From JAPORY01 sp965215385 (GTDB lineage: Bacteria > Pseudomonadota > Alphaproteobacteria > Rhodobacterales > Rhodobacteraceae): a stretch of DNA of 64,000 bases. Positions 18,712-26,593 of the stretch are shown in pieces. The notes under the pieces were generated by a model, which was given only the letters and a program-made list of their open reading frames with translations, ran no database searches and was not told the DNA's origin. The stretch is from contig OZ244059.1 of the NCBI GenBank assembly GCA_965215385.1, forward strand, positions 2,790,001 to 2,854,000. Reading direction: 5' to 3'. A program made the position numbers and the translations under genes. Each line of letters starts with the position of its first letter. The first letter of the stretch is position 1.

Positions 18712-19512
18712 TTGGGCTGTTCAGGAAAAACCAAAACTTCTGTAGCAACCCCTGCCCGCTACCGGTATGACAGACCATTTTATCATGGCTTCCGTGCCTA
18801 CCTACGAAAATGGCTTTGGCCCGAAGAATTAGACGTAGCAATTGTTTCTGCAGAGTCGGGTTTTATTGGTGCGCTCACTGAAATTCATGACTATGATCGA
18901 CGAATGACGACAAATTGCGCCGTGGAACTAACTCTGCGTCTTGCTGATCAAGTTTGTTCTTTTTTTCGTATCCTACAAGGGTTTAACCTAAGCAGAAAAA
19001 CGACAGAAAAAAAATGGTGGTATGTTGATGCCATTGGCTTGCCAGCCCAGCAACGCAACTCAACAGTCGTTCACCGCCACAACCCAACGGAACGCGCGAT
19101 CAAAGGTCCCGTTAAAGCCAAGATAGTGGTGCGTCACGACCAATCGATCCCACAAGACGCAGAGACAAGATATGGTTTGGATCTGGGCCGTGCATTAAAG
19201 TGCGACGATGCGGATCAAGTTCTAAATTTCGGTCTAGAAGGACGTACGCTTGTTCCGCATGAAGACGGAAATTTTGAAGATTGGGGATTGGTCTTCTCTC
19301 TTGGGCACGATCCAAAACCTTCAACAAAACAAGGGTTCTCACTGAGCAGTTCACAGAACTTGGGTGGCACATCGTCTGACGGTAGCAACGCACTTCTTGA
19401 GCCGGACTTTTTTCCTGATTCAAGCGAAAACGGTAACGACATCGCTTGGCAACTTGAGGTTGCCTACGGAAGTATCTGCCGTCGAGGAATGACGGGCTCA
19501 CCTTATGCTTAA
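18712..19512 (+). CDS. DUF6884-like protein, possibly degraded
   Basis: A 266-codon ORF. Its first 90 residues look like DUF6884/YaaA-like proteins: a start strand followed by GCSGKTK, then ARYRYDRPFYHGFRAYL, then AIVSAESGFIGALTEIHDYDRRMT (family pattern: strand, small-residue turn with Lys, aromatic 'lY..p.F', 'iLSA..Gl......i..Yd..m'). These proteins are of unsettled function and often sit in mobile regions. The rest of the ORF has no recognised feature. The TTG start is poor, and the frame is open a little further upstream (LLVLG) without an ATG, so the true N-terminus may be lost. Confidence 0.45.
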   Translation: MGCSGKTKTSVATPARYRYDRPFYHGFRAYLRKWLWPEELDVAIVSAESGFIGALTEIHDYDRRMTTNCAVELTLRLADQVCSFFRILQGFNLSRKTTEKKWWYVDAIGLPAQQRNSTVVHRHNPTERAIKGPVKAKIVVRHDQSIPQDAETRYGLDLGRALKCDDADQVLNFGLEGRTLVPHEDGNFEDWGLVFSLGHDPKPSTKQGFSLSSSQNLGGTSSDGSNALLEPDFFPDSSENGNDIAWQLEVAYGSICRRGMTGSPYA

Positions 19513-19885
19513 CTTGCAAGCTCTGACAATATTGATGACACCCCTTTCGGCTATCGAATTGAACCTGACGCGGTTCACGCCGCAGATATAACGGTCGCCT
19601 TCTGGACGAAGCCGCCGCTGTGCGATAACAATTTCAGTGCCGTTGGCCGCTTGCGTTGGCAATGGTAAGACAGCCTGTTCAATACCGCCTCGACTGTCAA
19701 ATCCTTGCCGTAGCTCAGCACCAGGTAATCGGCGCTTGCTGGACGAATTGACACCACTAATTCGAAAAGGTCGCGTTGCCGAGGCAGGTTCTGTTGAATT
19801 TATCGCGACAACTTGATTAATCATATCCAGTAACGCAAGTTTATCATCGTATCCCCAGTCAACACGGAACATCAAGGACAGCGTC
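19513..19885. other. Spacer upstream of the Do protease gene
   Basis: A minus-strand open frame of 125 codons (19498-19875) covers it, but no family is recognised, and it may be chance. AAGGA at 19874-19878 serves the protease gene. Confidence 0.4.
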
Positions 19886-21295
19886 GTGGTAATTCAAAGT
19901 GCGATGTTTTTTCACAGAATCATCCTTGGTGCCTTGGCTGTGTTGCTATGTTCGTCAGCTCCTATTGCGCAGGAAAAAATACCAAACTCTAGGACTGAGA
20001 TCACCCTATCGTTTGCGCCTTTGGTGCGCGAGGCGGCCCCTGCCGTTGTCAATATCTATGCAAAGGTCATTCGTCCTGGTCGTCAAAGCGTATTTCAACG
20101 AGATCCGTTCTTTTCGGATTTTTTCGGTGAATTCTGGCGATCACAACCAAGGCTGCAAAGTTCTCTTGGTTCCGGGGTAATCCTGTCGTCTGACGGCATC
20201 GTTGTTTCGAATTATCATGTCGTCGGGCAAGCAACCGACATTCGTGTCATTTTGAGTGATCGTCGAGAGTTTTCAGCCCAGATATTACTCGGAGACGAAG
20301 CAAACGATCTGGTGGTACTACAACTCAATGGTGCGTCAGATTTGCCAGCACTAGACCTGCGAGATAGCGATCAAGTACAAGTCGGGGAGTTGGTTCTGGC
20401 TATCGGAAATCCGTTTGGTGTCGGGCAAACGGTGAGTTCAGGTATTGTTTCTGGATTAGCCCGAACTGGCGCGGCTTTTGGCAAAGCTCACGGTTACTAC
20501 CTTCAGACGGATGCGCCGATTAATCCGGGGAACTCAGGCGGTGCCTTGGTGGATATGGACGGTCGTCTGCTGGGCATAAATACTTCGATCTTGTCAAAAT
20601 CGGGCGGTTCGAACGGAATCGGCTTTGCCATCCCAGCCAATCTCGTAGCGGAGTTTGTCGATCAGGCGATGCTTGGTACAAGTGAATTCAGGCAACCGTG
20701 GGCTGGTCTCGGGGTTCAGGCAGTCGACTCTGATCTCGCTGAAAGCTTCGGAATGGGGCTGCCGCAAGGGGTCCTGATATCGACGGTCCATCCTGCTAGC
20801 CCGTTCGCTGATGCGGGCTTAATGGTGGGTGACATTATCACTGAGGTTGAGTTACTCGAGGTTAATTCTCTGTCGGAGATGCAGTTTCGAATGTCAGTGG
20901 TTGGGATCGGAAGCAATGTCCAGATCACTTACTTGCGAAAAGGCCAAGTGCAAGAAACTTCAGTTGTCATGATCGCAGCGCCGGACATACCGCCGCGGGC
21001 AACCGAGGTTCTTGGGTCGGATACGGCCCTGCCGGGGTTGACGATTGAACGGGTTAATCCTGCCACCATTTCAGAATTTGGCTTACCGTTATCGGCAACG
21101 GGGATTGTAGTGACGGAAGTCGGTCGCTTTGGTGGGCGAGTTGGATTGCGCTCTGGTGATGTGATTTTTCGAATCAATGGCAAAGAAGTGCGGCAACCCG
21201 AAGAAATCCGTCGCGTACTCTCGCGTCGAAATCGCAGTATTCAGGTGGAGTTAATGCGTCGCTCACAAAAAGTCACGCTACGCTTTCGGATATAG
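19886..21295 (+). CDS. Do/DegP-type periplasmic serine protease
   Basis: A 469-residue HtrA-family protease that degrades or refolds damaged envelope proteins. An N-terminal signal peptide (FFHRIILGALAVLLCSSAPIAQ) is followed by the trypsin-like domain with the triad His111 (NYHVV), Asp141 (NDLVVL) and Ser217 (NPGNSGGAL). Two PDZ-like regions follow (about 250-350 and 370-465). The GTG start at 19886 has AAGGA seven bases upstream; an ATG at 19904 is an alternative. Finding it downstream of rplQ agrees with the gene order of relatives, so the material between is likely inserted. RarA, often next in relatives, is missing. Confidence 0.93.
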   Translation: MVIQSAMFFHRIILGALAVLLCSSAPIAQEKIPNSRTEITLSFAPLVREAAPAVVNIYAKVIRPGRQSVFQRDPFFSDFFGEFWRSQPRLQSSLGSGVILSSDGIVVSNYHVVGQATDIRVILSDRREFSAQILLGDEANDLVVLQLNGASDLPALDLRDSDQVQVGELVLAIGNPFGVGQTVSSGIVSGLARTGAAFGKAHGYYLQTDAPINPGNSGGALVDMDGRLLGINTSILSKSGGSNGIGFAIPANLVAEFVDQAMLGTSEFRQPWAGLGVQAVDSDLAESFGMGLPQGVLISTVHPASPFADAGLMVGDIITEVELLEVNSLSEMQFRMSVVGIGSNVQITYLRKGQVQETSVVMIAAPDIPPRATEVLGSDTALPGLTIERVNPATISEFGLPLSATGIVVTEVGRFGGRVGLRSGDVIFRINGKEVRQPEEIRRVLSRRNRSIQVELMRRSQKVTLRFRI

Positions 21296-21486
21296 CGATT
21301 TGTAGTGGTAAGGCGAGAATTCAGAGGCTGATTAAGGTTGATAGCAGGCGCATTTTGCGAAAGCAGAACCATATCTGGTTTGGTGCAGTCCAACGGTTGC
21401 TCGTAGCAACTAGCGGATAAATAAGACCTAACGGGTGCGTTGCGAGAATAACCAAGGTTCAACAAGAGCATATAGGGGTTGGTACC

Positions 21487-21864
21487 GTGTGGGCACTCAT
21501 GCAAATTGGTATTGGCGGTGCGATTGGAGCAATGAGTCGTCATTTGGTCGGCCTAGTTGTCGCTCGTGCACTCGGCGGGTCACCGTTGCCGCTGGGCGTG
21601 CTTTGCGTCAATATTTTCGGATCATTTTGGTTAGGTTTGTTCGTCGTTCTCGCGGTCCAGCGTGAGCTTTCGCACTTTTCACCGTTCTTGGTGATTGGTA
21701 TGTTGGGTGGCTTTACCACCTTTTCTGCCTTCTCTTATGAGACGGTAGAATTGATAGAGCGGGGTCAGATTGGCCTTGCTATGATCTATGTTGGCCTCTC
21801 AATAGTGGGTTCGATAGCGGCTCTTATACTTGGGCAGTGGCTCGCACGGGGCATATTTTCATGA
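21487..21864 (+). CDS. crcB: Fluoride channel CrcB/FluC
   Basis: A 125-residue four-helix membrane protein. Dimers of this family export fluoride. Conserved features seen are GGAIGAMSRHLVG in TM1, GVLCVNIFGSFWLG (the Asn of the channel) in TM2, and GMLGGFTTFSAFSYET (GGxTTFSTF-type Na+ and phenylalanine-box motif) in TM3. The start is GTG at 21487. No fluoride riboswitch consensus is visible upstream. Its stop overlaps the start of the pseudouridine synthase gene (ATGA), indicating coupling. Confidence 0.95.
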   Translation: MWALMQIGIGGAIGAMSRHLVGLVVARALGGSPLPLGVLCVNIFGSFWLGLFVVLAVQRELSHFSPFLVIGMLGGFTTFSAFSYETVELIERGQIGLAMIYVGLSIVGSIAALILGQWLARGIFS

Positions 21865-22913
21865 GCGGGGCACTAATCAAAACCGTAGCGCGAGGAGAGG
21901 GTGATCAGCGTCTGGATCGATGGCTCAAGCGCCTGCTGCCGCAACTTCCGCAATCGCGAATCGAGCGGCTGTGTCGCCGCGGAGAAGTTCGGTTAAATGG
22001 TCGGAGAGTTAAACCCTCGGCGCGATTAGTGGAGGGGCAGGAGGTGCGAATCCCGCCGATCATCAGCAAGCCGCAACCCGAGAAACGACATCTCGCCATC
22101 TCGAACTCTGAAATTGCCAAGATTAAGGCGGCAGTCATCCATATGGACGATCATATCATTGTGCTTAACAAGCCTGCAGGCTTGGCGGTGCAAGGTGGCA
22201 GTCGACAAACTGTGCATCTTGACGGTCTATTGTCGCATCTTCAGTTTGGCCTTCAAGAGCCCCCTCGACTCGTGCATCGACTCGATAGGGAGACTTCAGG
22301 CGTCTTACTATTGGCGCGTTCACGTGTAATTGCTGCGGCGTTGACGGCCCAGTTTCGTCATCGTCAGGCCAAGAAGATCTATTGGGCTTTGGTTGAGGGG
22401 GAGCCGCGACCGACCTCCGGCCGAATTCAATATGGGCTAGTCTCAAAGGTAAGATCTTACGGTCGCAGCCAGATGATCTGCGCCATTGATCCGCAGGCAG
22501 TTGTGGAGACCGATGGCGCTCAAATTGCCGACACGATATATTGCACGATTGCGCAGACAGTCGAGAAAATTTCGTGGTTAGCCTTAGAACCAAAGACTGG
22601 TCGCAAACATCAGCTTCGGGTTCATTTATCGGCAATCGGGCATCCTATAGTTGGTGATTCCAAGTACGGTATCGGCATTCGTGATCGTTCCAGCGAACAG
22701 CTAGAGATCTTGAGAGGCAGGGTTTTGCTTGATCGGTTACACCTGCACGCACGCTCCTTACGAATCAAGCATCCAGTAACACGGCAAGAATTAGCACTCA
22801 GTGCCGACATACCGTTGCATATGCGCTCAGCCTTAACCAACCTCGGTTGTGATTTAGAGAATGTACTGGGCGACCCCGCCAACGATACCTTACCGAATGG
22901 TCCTGTCCGGTAG
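21861..22913 (+). CDS. 23S rRNA pseudouridine synthase, RluC/RluD type
   Basis: A 350-residue enzyme that isomerises uridines in 23S rRNA. An N-terminal S4 RNA-binding domain (DQRLDRWLKRLLPQLPQSRIERLCRRGEVRLNG, about 15-50) is followed by the catalytic domain with HRLDRETSG around residue 140, containing the essential Asp. GRKHQLRVHLSAIGHPIVGD is also typical. The ATG at 21861 overlaps the crcB stop. Which uridines it modifies cannot be told; RluC (955/2504/2580) is the likeliest from gene order in alphaproteobacteria. Confidence 0.93.
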   Translation: MSGALIKTVARGEGDQRLDRWLKRLLPQLPQSRIERLCRRGEVRLNGRRVKPSARLVEGQEVRIPPIISKPQPEKRHLAISNSEIAKIKAAVIHMDDHIIVLNKPAGLAVQGGSRQTVHLDGLLSHLQFGLQEPPRLVHRLDRETSGVLLLARSRVIAAALTAQFRHRQAKKIYWALVEGEPRPTSGRIQYGLVSKVRSYGRSQMICAIDPQAVVETDGAQIADTIYCTIAQTVEKISWLALEPKTGRKHQLRVHLSAIGHPIVGDSKYGIGIRDRSSEQLEILRGRVLLDRLHLHARSLRIKHPVTRQELALSADIPLHMRSALTNLGCDLENVLGDPANDTLPNGPVR

Positions 22914-22917
22914 CACA

Positions 22918-23622
22918 ATGAATGCAAGGCAGGCGCGCCGGTTCTGGAAAAATGTTTGTGTTGAGCAGGCATCTGACGGCTGGGTAATTTACCTTGATCA
23001 TCGGCCGGTCGAAACCCCAGCCGGGCGGCCGCTGTGCTTACCGTCTCGTGAACTGGCGACAGCGGTTGCGGCCGAGTGGTCGGCACAGCTCCGAGAGGTT
23101 TTGCCAGCATCAATGCCACTTACCCGAATTGCCAATGCGACAATTGATCAAGTTATCGCCAAGCGCAAACAAGTCGCTGATTTTCTCATAGAGTATGCGG
23201 ATACCGACTTAGTCTGCTATCGAGCTCTTGAGCCACTCGAATTTGTCGAACGGCAAGCAACCGAATGGGATCCTGTACTCCGTTGGGCAAGAGAAGTATT
23301 TGGTGTGAATCTTGAGATACGGCATGGTGTTGTCCATAAATCCCAGTCGCCTGAAACTTTGGAGGTGCTCGGTCAGAAAGTGCGGGACTTAGAGCCTTTT
23401 CATCTCGCTGGATTTTTTGAGTTGGTCACGCTCACTGGCTCGCTAGTGCTAGGGCTTGCAACAATCAAGAAACGGTGGTTAGCGAGTGAAATTTGGCAAT
23501 TGTCGCGTTTGGACGAACTATGGCAGCAAGAGCAATGGGGTGTGGACAAAGAGGAACAAGCAGCATCCGAGAACAAACGGCTTGCTTTTCTCAAGGGGTA
23601 CGAGTTTTATGAATTAGTTTAG
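22918..23622 (+). CDS. ATP12-family F1-ATPase assembly chaperone
   Basis: A 234-residue ATP12-like protein. In mitochondria and alphaproteobacteria this family chaperones the alpha subunit of F1-ATPase during assembly. The pattern RRFWKNVCVEQASDGWVIYLDHRPVETPAGRPLCLPSREL at the start and EYADTDLVCYRA and WDPVLRWA in the middle are conserved. The ATG at 22918 begins five bases after the rluC-like stop. The family is restricted to alphaproteobacteria and mitochondria, so this gene supports the taxonomic placement. Confidence 0.93.
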   Translation: MNARQARRFWKNVCVEQASDGWVIYLDHRPVETPAGRPLCLPSRELATAVAAEWSAQLREVLPASMPLTRIANATIDQVIAKRKQVADFLIEYADTDLVCYRALEPLEFVERQATEWDPVLRWAREVFGVNLEIRHGVVHKSQSPETLEVLGQKVRDLEPFHLAGFFELVTLTGSLVLGLATIKKRWLASEIWQLSRLDELWQQEQWGVDKEEQAASENKRLAFLKGYEFYELV

Positions 23623-23806
23623 GAGCCGATGCTGCTTGGGGCGGGCGCACGGCTTGGATGTTGACGAAGCTATTGTCCACTCACCGCCCGAACCTCGGGA
23701 TCGTCAGTATAGAGAAACTTTCGTTTCTTGCTGCGTCAAGCGAGCTGGTTCTCAAACCGGAAATTCATTCAATGTTTTCAATGAGGAAAAGCAAGTGCGG
23801 CAAAAT

Positions 23807-24247
23807 CTACAGTCGTGCTGTAGCACGGATTTCGACTAAGACTCTCAAGGATTCGTAAATTCTATCCAGATTGACATCCAATTTGAGACTTTCAATAATT
23901 TTGGCATCGAATTCTTGACGATCTGATTGTTCTAGCTCATCAGCTATATTCAGTAGATCACGCTTAAGCAGAGGTAAAAAACACTGGACTATTTCAACTC
24001 TCTGCCTGTCACTGAGAGTGTTCGGACTCAGCATCTGCATGTACTTCTCAATTCGCTTCTTACTCAGCTTGAGAGCTCCCAAACCTCGCCCAAAGCCAAG
24101 GCTCTCTATGATGAATAAACCGATACTGCAATTCAGTAACGCATGAAGCAGGCCGATTTCGACACCCGTCCTTGGTACGAGACGAACTACGCGCAGATCG
24201 ACAAATGCTGGAGGATCGAGGCGCCCAGCACCAGACCGACGATCCAA
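23807..24247 (-). CDS. Hypothetical protein, helical
   Basis: A 146-codon ORF whose C-terminal 90 residues (from LGALKLSKKRIEKYMQML) are charged, helical and protein-like; the N-terminal part overlaps the next gene out of frame and may not be translated. No domain recognised. It lies directly downstream of the coiled-coil membrane protein on the same strand and might be co-transcribed. Confidence 0.4.
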   Translation of the reverse strand: MDRRSGAGRLDPPAFVDLRVVRLVPRTGVEIGLLHALLNCSIGLFIIESLGFGRGLGALKLSKKRIEKYMQMLSPNTLSDRQRVEIVQCFLPLLKRDLLNIADELEQSDRQEFDAKIIESLKLDVNLDRIYESLRVLVEIRATARL

Positions 24248-24444
24248 CGCTGGTTCTCGTTCTTGCCTTTCTCTGCATCTTCGCGGAAGTTGGCCATGTC
24301 GGTTCGGAATTCTTCCAGTGTCACAGAGAGGTCGGCTTTCAACACGGCAAAATCCTTCTTGAAAAAATTCGAGACGACGTGTGAGGTCCGGTCAGTTGTC
24401 CATGCCGCTACCCTAGGTCCCTGAATCTCTGTCGTTAACCGCAC
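24187..24444 (-). CDS. Small coiled-coil protein with C-terminal membrane anchor
   Basis: An 85-residue protein with a helical, coiled-coil-forming middle (VLKADLSVTLEEFRTDMANFREDAEKG) and a C-terminal hydrophobic segment (WIVGLVLGASILQHL). This architecture resembles DUF1640/CCDC90-like bacterial proteins, whose role is unclear. A second, frameshifted protein of the same architecture lies 1.8 kb away (26217-26503). Start choice is uncertain. Confidence 0.5.
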   Translation of the reverse strand: MRLTTEIQGPRVAAWTTDRTSHVVSNFFKKDFAVLKADLSVTLEEFRTDMANFREDAEKGKNENQRWIVGLVLGASILQHLSICA

Positions 24445-24689
24445 CTGTTTCCGCTGGGTTTGGTAAGTCTCCCTTTTGATCGGACTCGAAATATAACCGC
24501 AACGGGGCTCTGGGAGCGGCAGTATCTCAGTTTGAATGCGTCCCCACCCGTTTGTGTCGATAGGGTGTCGGCGTATCCAAGACTACGCCGACAGAGACCT
24601 TCAACCTCCCAAAGACGGGCGGCGGCTCCGGCGGTTTGCAACGACCGGGACGGCCCGGCTGCCGCCACACCCGTGTCGGCAATAGCCTC
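24435..24689 (-). pseudogene. Possible continuation of the exported protein beyond a stop
   Basis: After the stop at 24690 the same frame stays open for about 80 codons to 24435. It may be a former C-terminal part lost by a nonsense mutation, or chance. No motif recognised. Confidence 0.25.
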
Positions 24690-25356
24690 TTACCGGCATC
24701 CCCACCTGTTTAGGAAATTGGTGTTGTCCTGTGTTGAGCTGAACAAGGGTAGCGTCGTCTTACGCCCGCACCAGCAGTTACGGACATCCTGTTGGGTGAG
24801 AGGGCGGATCGAGAAGCACCCGCTGGACTGGTCCTCAGTTCCAGGGGCGACCGTCATGGTGTAGCTGCCGCCGGTCATAAAGCAGCGGCGGGCAAACACC
24901 TGCTTCGGAATGGATCCTGTCGGATCCGCATAAACTTCGAGATAATAGTTTGTTTTCGCCGATAAACCTGCTCTGATCAGTGGGGTAGTACGAGCACTAA
25001 TGTTCCGCGTAGTTGACACATCACCCAAAGATGCTCGGCCCACTCTTGTCTTGGTGCCGGCGGTGTAAACTCCGGCATACACACTGGCCCTTATGGGTGG
25101 TGTCGTATCGCCAAGCCGCCCGACGTATTGATTCCAGTTTATAGCCGGAGTCGTGTACCGGATTGAAGTTTGTTGTAATGCCGTGATGGAGAAAGACGTA
25201 GCATCAACTTCACCGTGATCAAGGCAAACGGTGGGACCCTCTCGCCCGTTGCTGGTGATGACGGTCGTCTGCGCCGTGGCCGGCACCGCCAGCAACAGGA
25301 GCAAGAGCAGGAGGTTTATTAACTTATTGGGGGGGGGGGGGGTAGAATCGTATCAT
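24690..25356 (-). CDS. Exported protein with homopolymer-gated start (apparent OFF state)
   Basis: The mature part (TTVITSNGREGPTVCLDHGEV...) is about 195 residues, with several cysteines (CLDHG, RRCFMTGG, SGCFSIR, NCWC), suggesting disulfides in the periplasm or outside. No family recognised. It is preceded by a leucine-rich segment (eight Leu, then AVPATAQ) that is a classic signal peptide. The only ATG with a ribosome-binding site (TGGAG, nine bases upstream) is at 25354-25356. Between them lies a run of 14 C (plus strand G 25329-25342). With 14 the ATG frame hits TAA straight after the run; with 13 or 16 it enters the signal peptide. An in-frame stop at 24690 is followed by open frame to 24435, so the C-terminus may also be truncated. 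Confidence 0.6.
25329..25342. repeat. G14/C14 homopolymer between start codon and signal peptide
   Basis: Fourteen consecutive G on the plus strand (C on the coding strand of the exported protein gene). Homopolymers of this length slip readily in replication. The tract sits five codons inside the coding region, where length changes shift the frame. Confidence 0.85.
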
Positions 25357-25444
25357 TGTTGTAAACTCCAATTACATTGCTGCACTGATTCTAAAGGTCT
25401 TACGGCACGAATACAAGAAAAATTTTCAAACCGAGACACTACCC

Positions 25445-25670
25445 TTACGGTCGTCTTTCTGGTCAACGGCAGCAAACCGCAGCTAGCAAACCGTAGGGGT
25501 ATCCACATCCCCAGGCTTGAGAAGGTCGTCAACCGCATAATATGGCGTCCCACCCCCGTGTCTTTCGAGCCGAAAGCCAGTCGCTGCCCACTTCCGCAGT
25601 GTTTGCGGAGTGGTTCCCAGCATCTCTGCCGCCGCGCCAACCTTAACCATCATTGCTACCATACTAATAT
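25445..25670 (-). pseudogene. IS607-type serine recombinase relic
   Basis: The minus strand encodes the N-terminal region of an IS607 TnpA: a MerR-like helix-turn-helix (MMVKVGAAAEMLGTTPQTLRKW) and, after a small frame change, DDLLKPGDVDTPTVC. It aligns along its length with 63605-63815 in the intact element at the right end of the window, at both DNA and protein level, including the noncoding leader (AAGGATCAGTTACC here, AAGGAGCAGTTACT there). The catalytic domain is missing. It stops about 90 bases upstream of the homopolymer-gated gene. Confidence 0.8.
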
Positions 25671-26216
25671 ACCTAATTATAGTAGATTATAAGGATCAGT
25701 TACCAGGGTGATTCCATGCTATTTTCTGGAAATTTTCTTAGCACGACTCGCAGTTTCATTGCCCAGATATTATAACAAATTCGCAACTTTCTTGCGCAAT
25801 CGGGTGCTAAGTCGTATGATTCTCGCGTCCAAGAAAAATTTTTTAGCGTGGGAACCGCCTGATCAGTTACCAACCCCCAACGAGGCTCCGGCCAGCTGGT
25901 GGCACAACAATTTGCTCTTTCACAAAGTCCTTGCCAATTCTCGCCCTAAGGCTCGCCTTACTTCCTGTTCACGGGCGGCAAGGGCTGCGCACGGGTTGGT
26001 TTGGGAGGCAATGGCATTAACTCAAGCCATTGGTTAACGAAGCTAACAAGACAGAAGTCAATATAATGTATGTATTATATCTAATAGATACAAAATATAT
26101 GGCCTTAATTGAAGAATTACAGTTCGCGTACAATTAAACTTAAGTTAATGCCCTTGGTTTGGGAGGTGAGTTGCTCGGCGGTAACCAGTAGCATGATAGC
26201 TACCCACCGCGGGCAA
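25671..26216. other. AT-rich spacer
   Basis: A 109-codon plus-strand frame (25708-26037) has no recognised motif and is not supported. The last 180 bases are AT-rich with no gene. Confidence 0.4.
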
Positions 26217-26503
26217 CTAAGCCGTCAAGAAGCCGAAAATCGTTAGGCCAAAGCCGACAATGGCGATCATCGCAAAGATCAGCCTGATCTCGCGCTGGGC
26301 GGATTGTTCCGCTAACCGCGATTCGCGTTGGGCGGCTTCCTTATCGCGTAGGGCCGATTGTTCGGCCAAACGCGCGATGTCGGTGCGATATTCTGCTTGC
26401 TTCGTTTCCACGCGTTCCCCCATGCTTCCGTCTCCGCTCGGACGGCCTTAAGTTCGCCTACCAGCTTCGCAATCGCGAGGGCGTTATCGTGTTCTGTCGT
26501 CAT
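26217..26503 (-). pseudogene. Frameshifted coiled-coil protein with membrane anchor
   Basis: Reading the minus strand, a first frame (MTTEHDNALAIAKLVGELKAVRAETEA) and a second (ERVETKQAEYRTDIARLAEQSALRDKEAAQRE...) join after a one-base shift at about 26425. Together they give a 95-residue coiled-coil with an internal near-repeat (RLAEQSALRDKE / RLAEQSAQREIR) ending in one hydrophobic helix (IFAMIAIVGFGLTIFGFL). The architecture matches the protein at 24187-24444. Function unknown. Confidence 0.55.
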
Positions 26504-26593
26504 TTGCCAAACCTACCTGATCAGATGGTCACAATCAAGTGCCAACTCAAGCATTGGGTGCGAATATTGTATGGTGTACTATATATTGCGCTT

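Noticed and set aside
19112..19875. Minus-strand ORFs opposite the DUF6884-like gene
   Set aside because: No family recognised and they overlap a better-supported frame or spacer.
21300..21486. Fluoride riboswitch upstream of crcB
   Set aside because: No match to the conserved fluoride-riboswitch core was seen.
25708..26037. 109-codon plus-strand ORF
   Set aside because: No motif, weak start and no conserved context.
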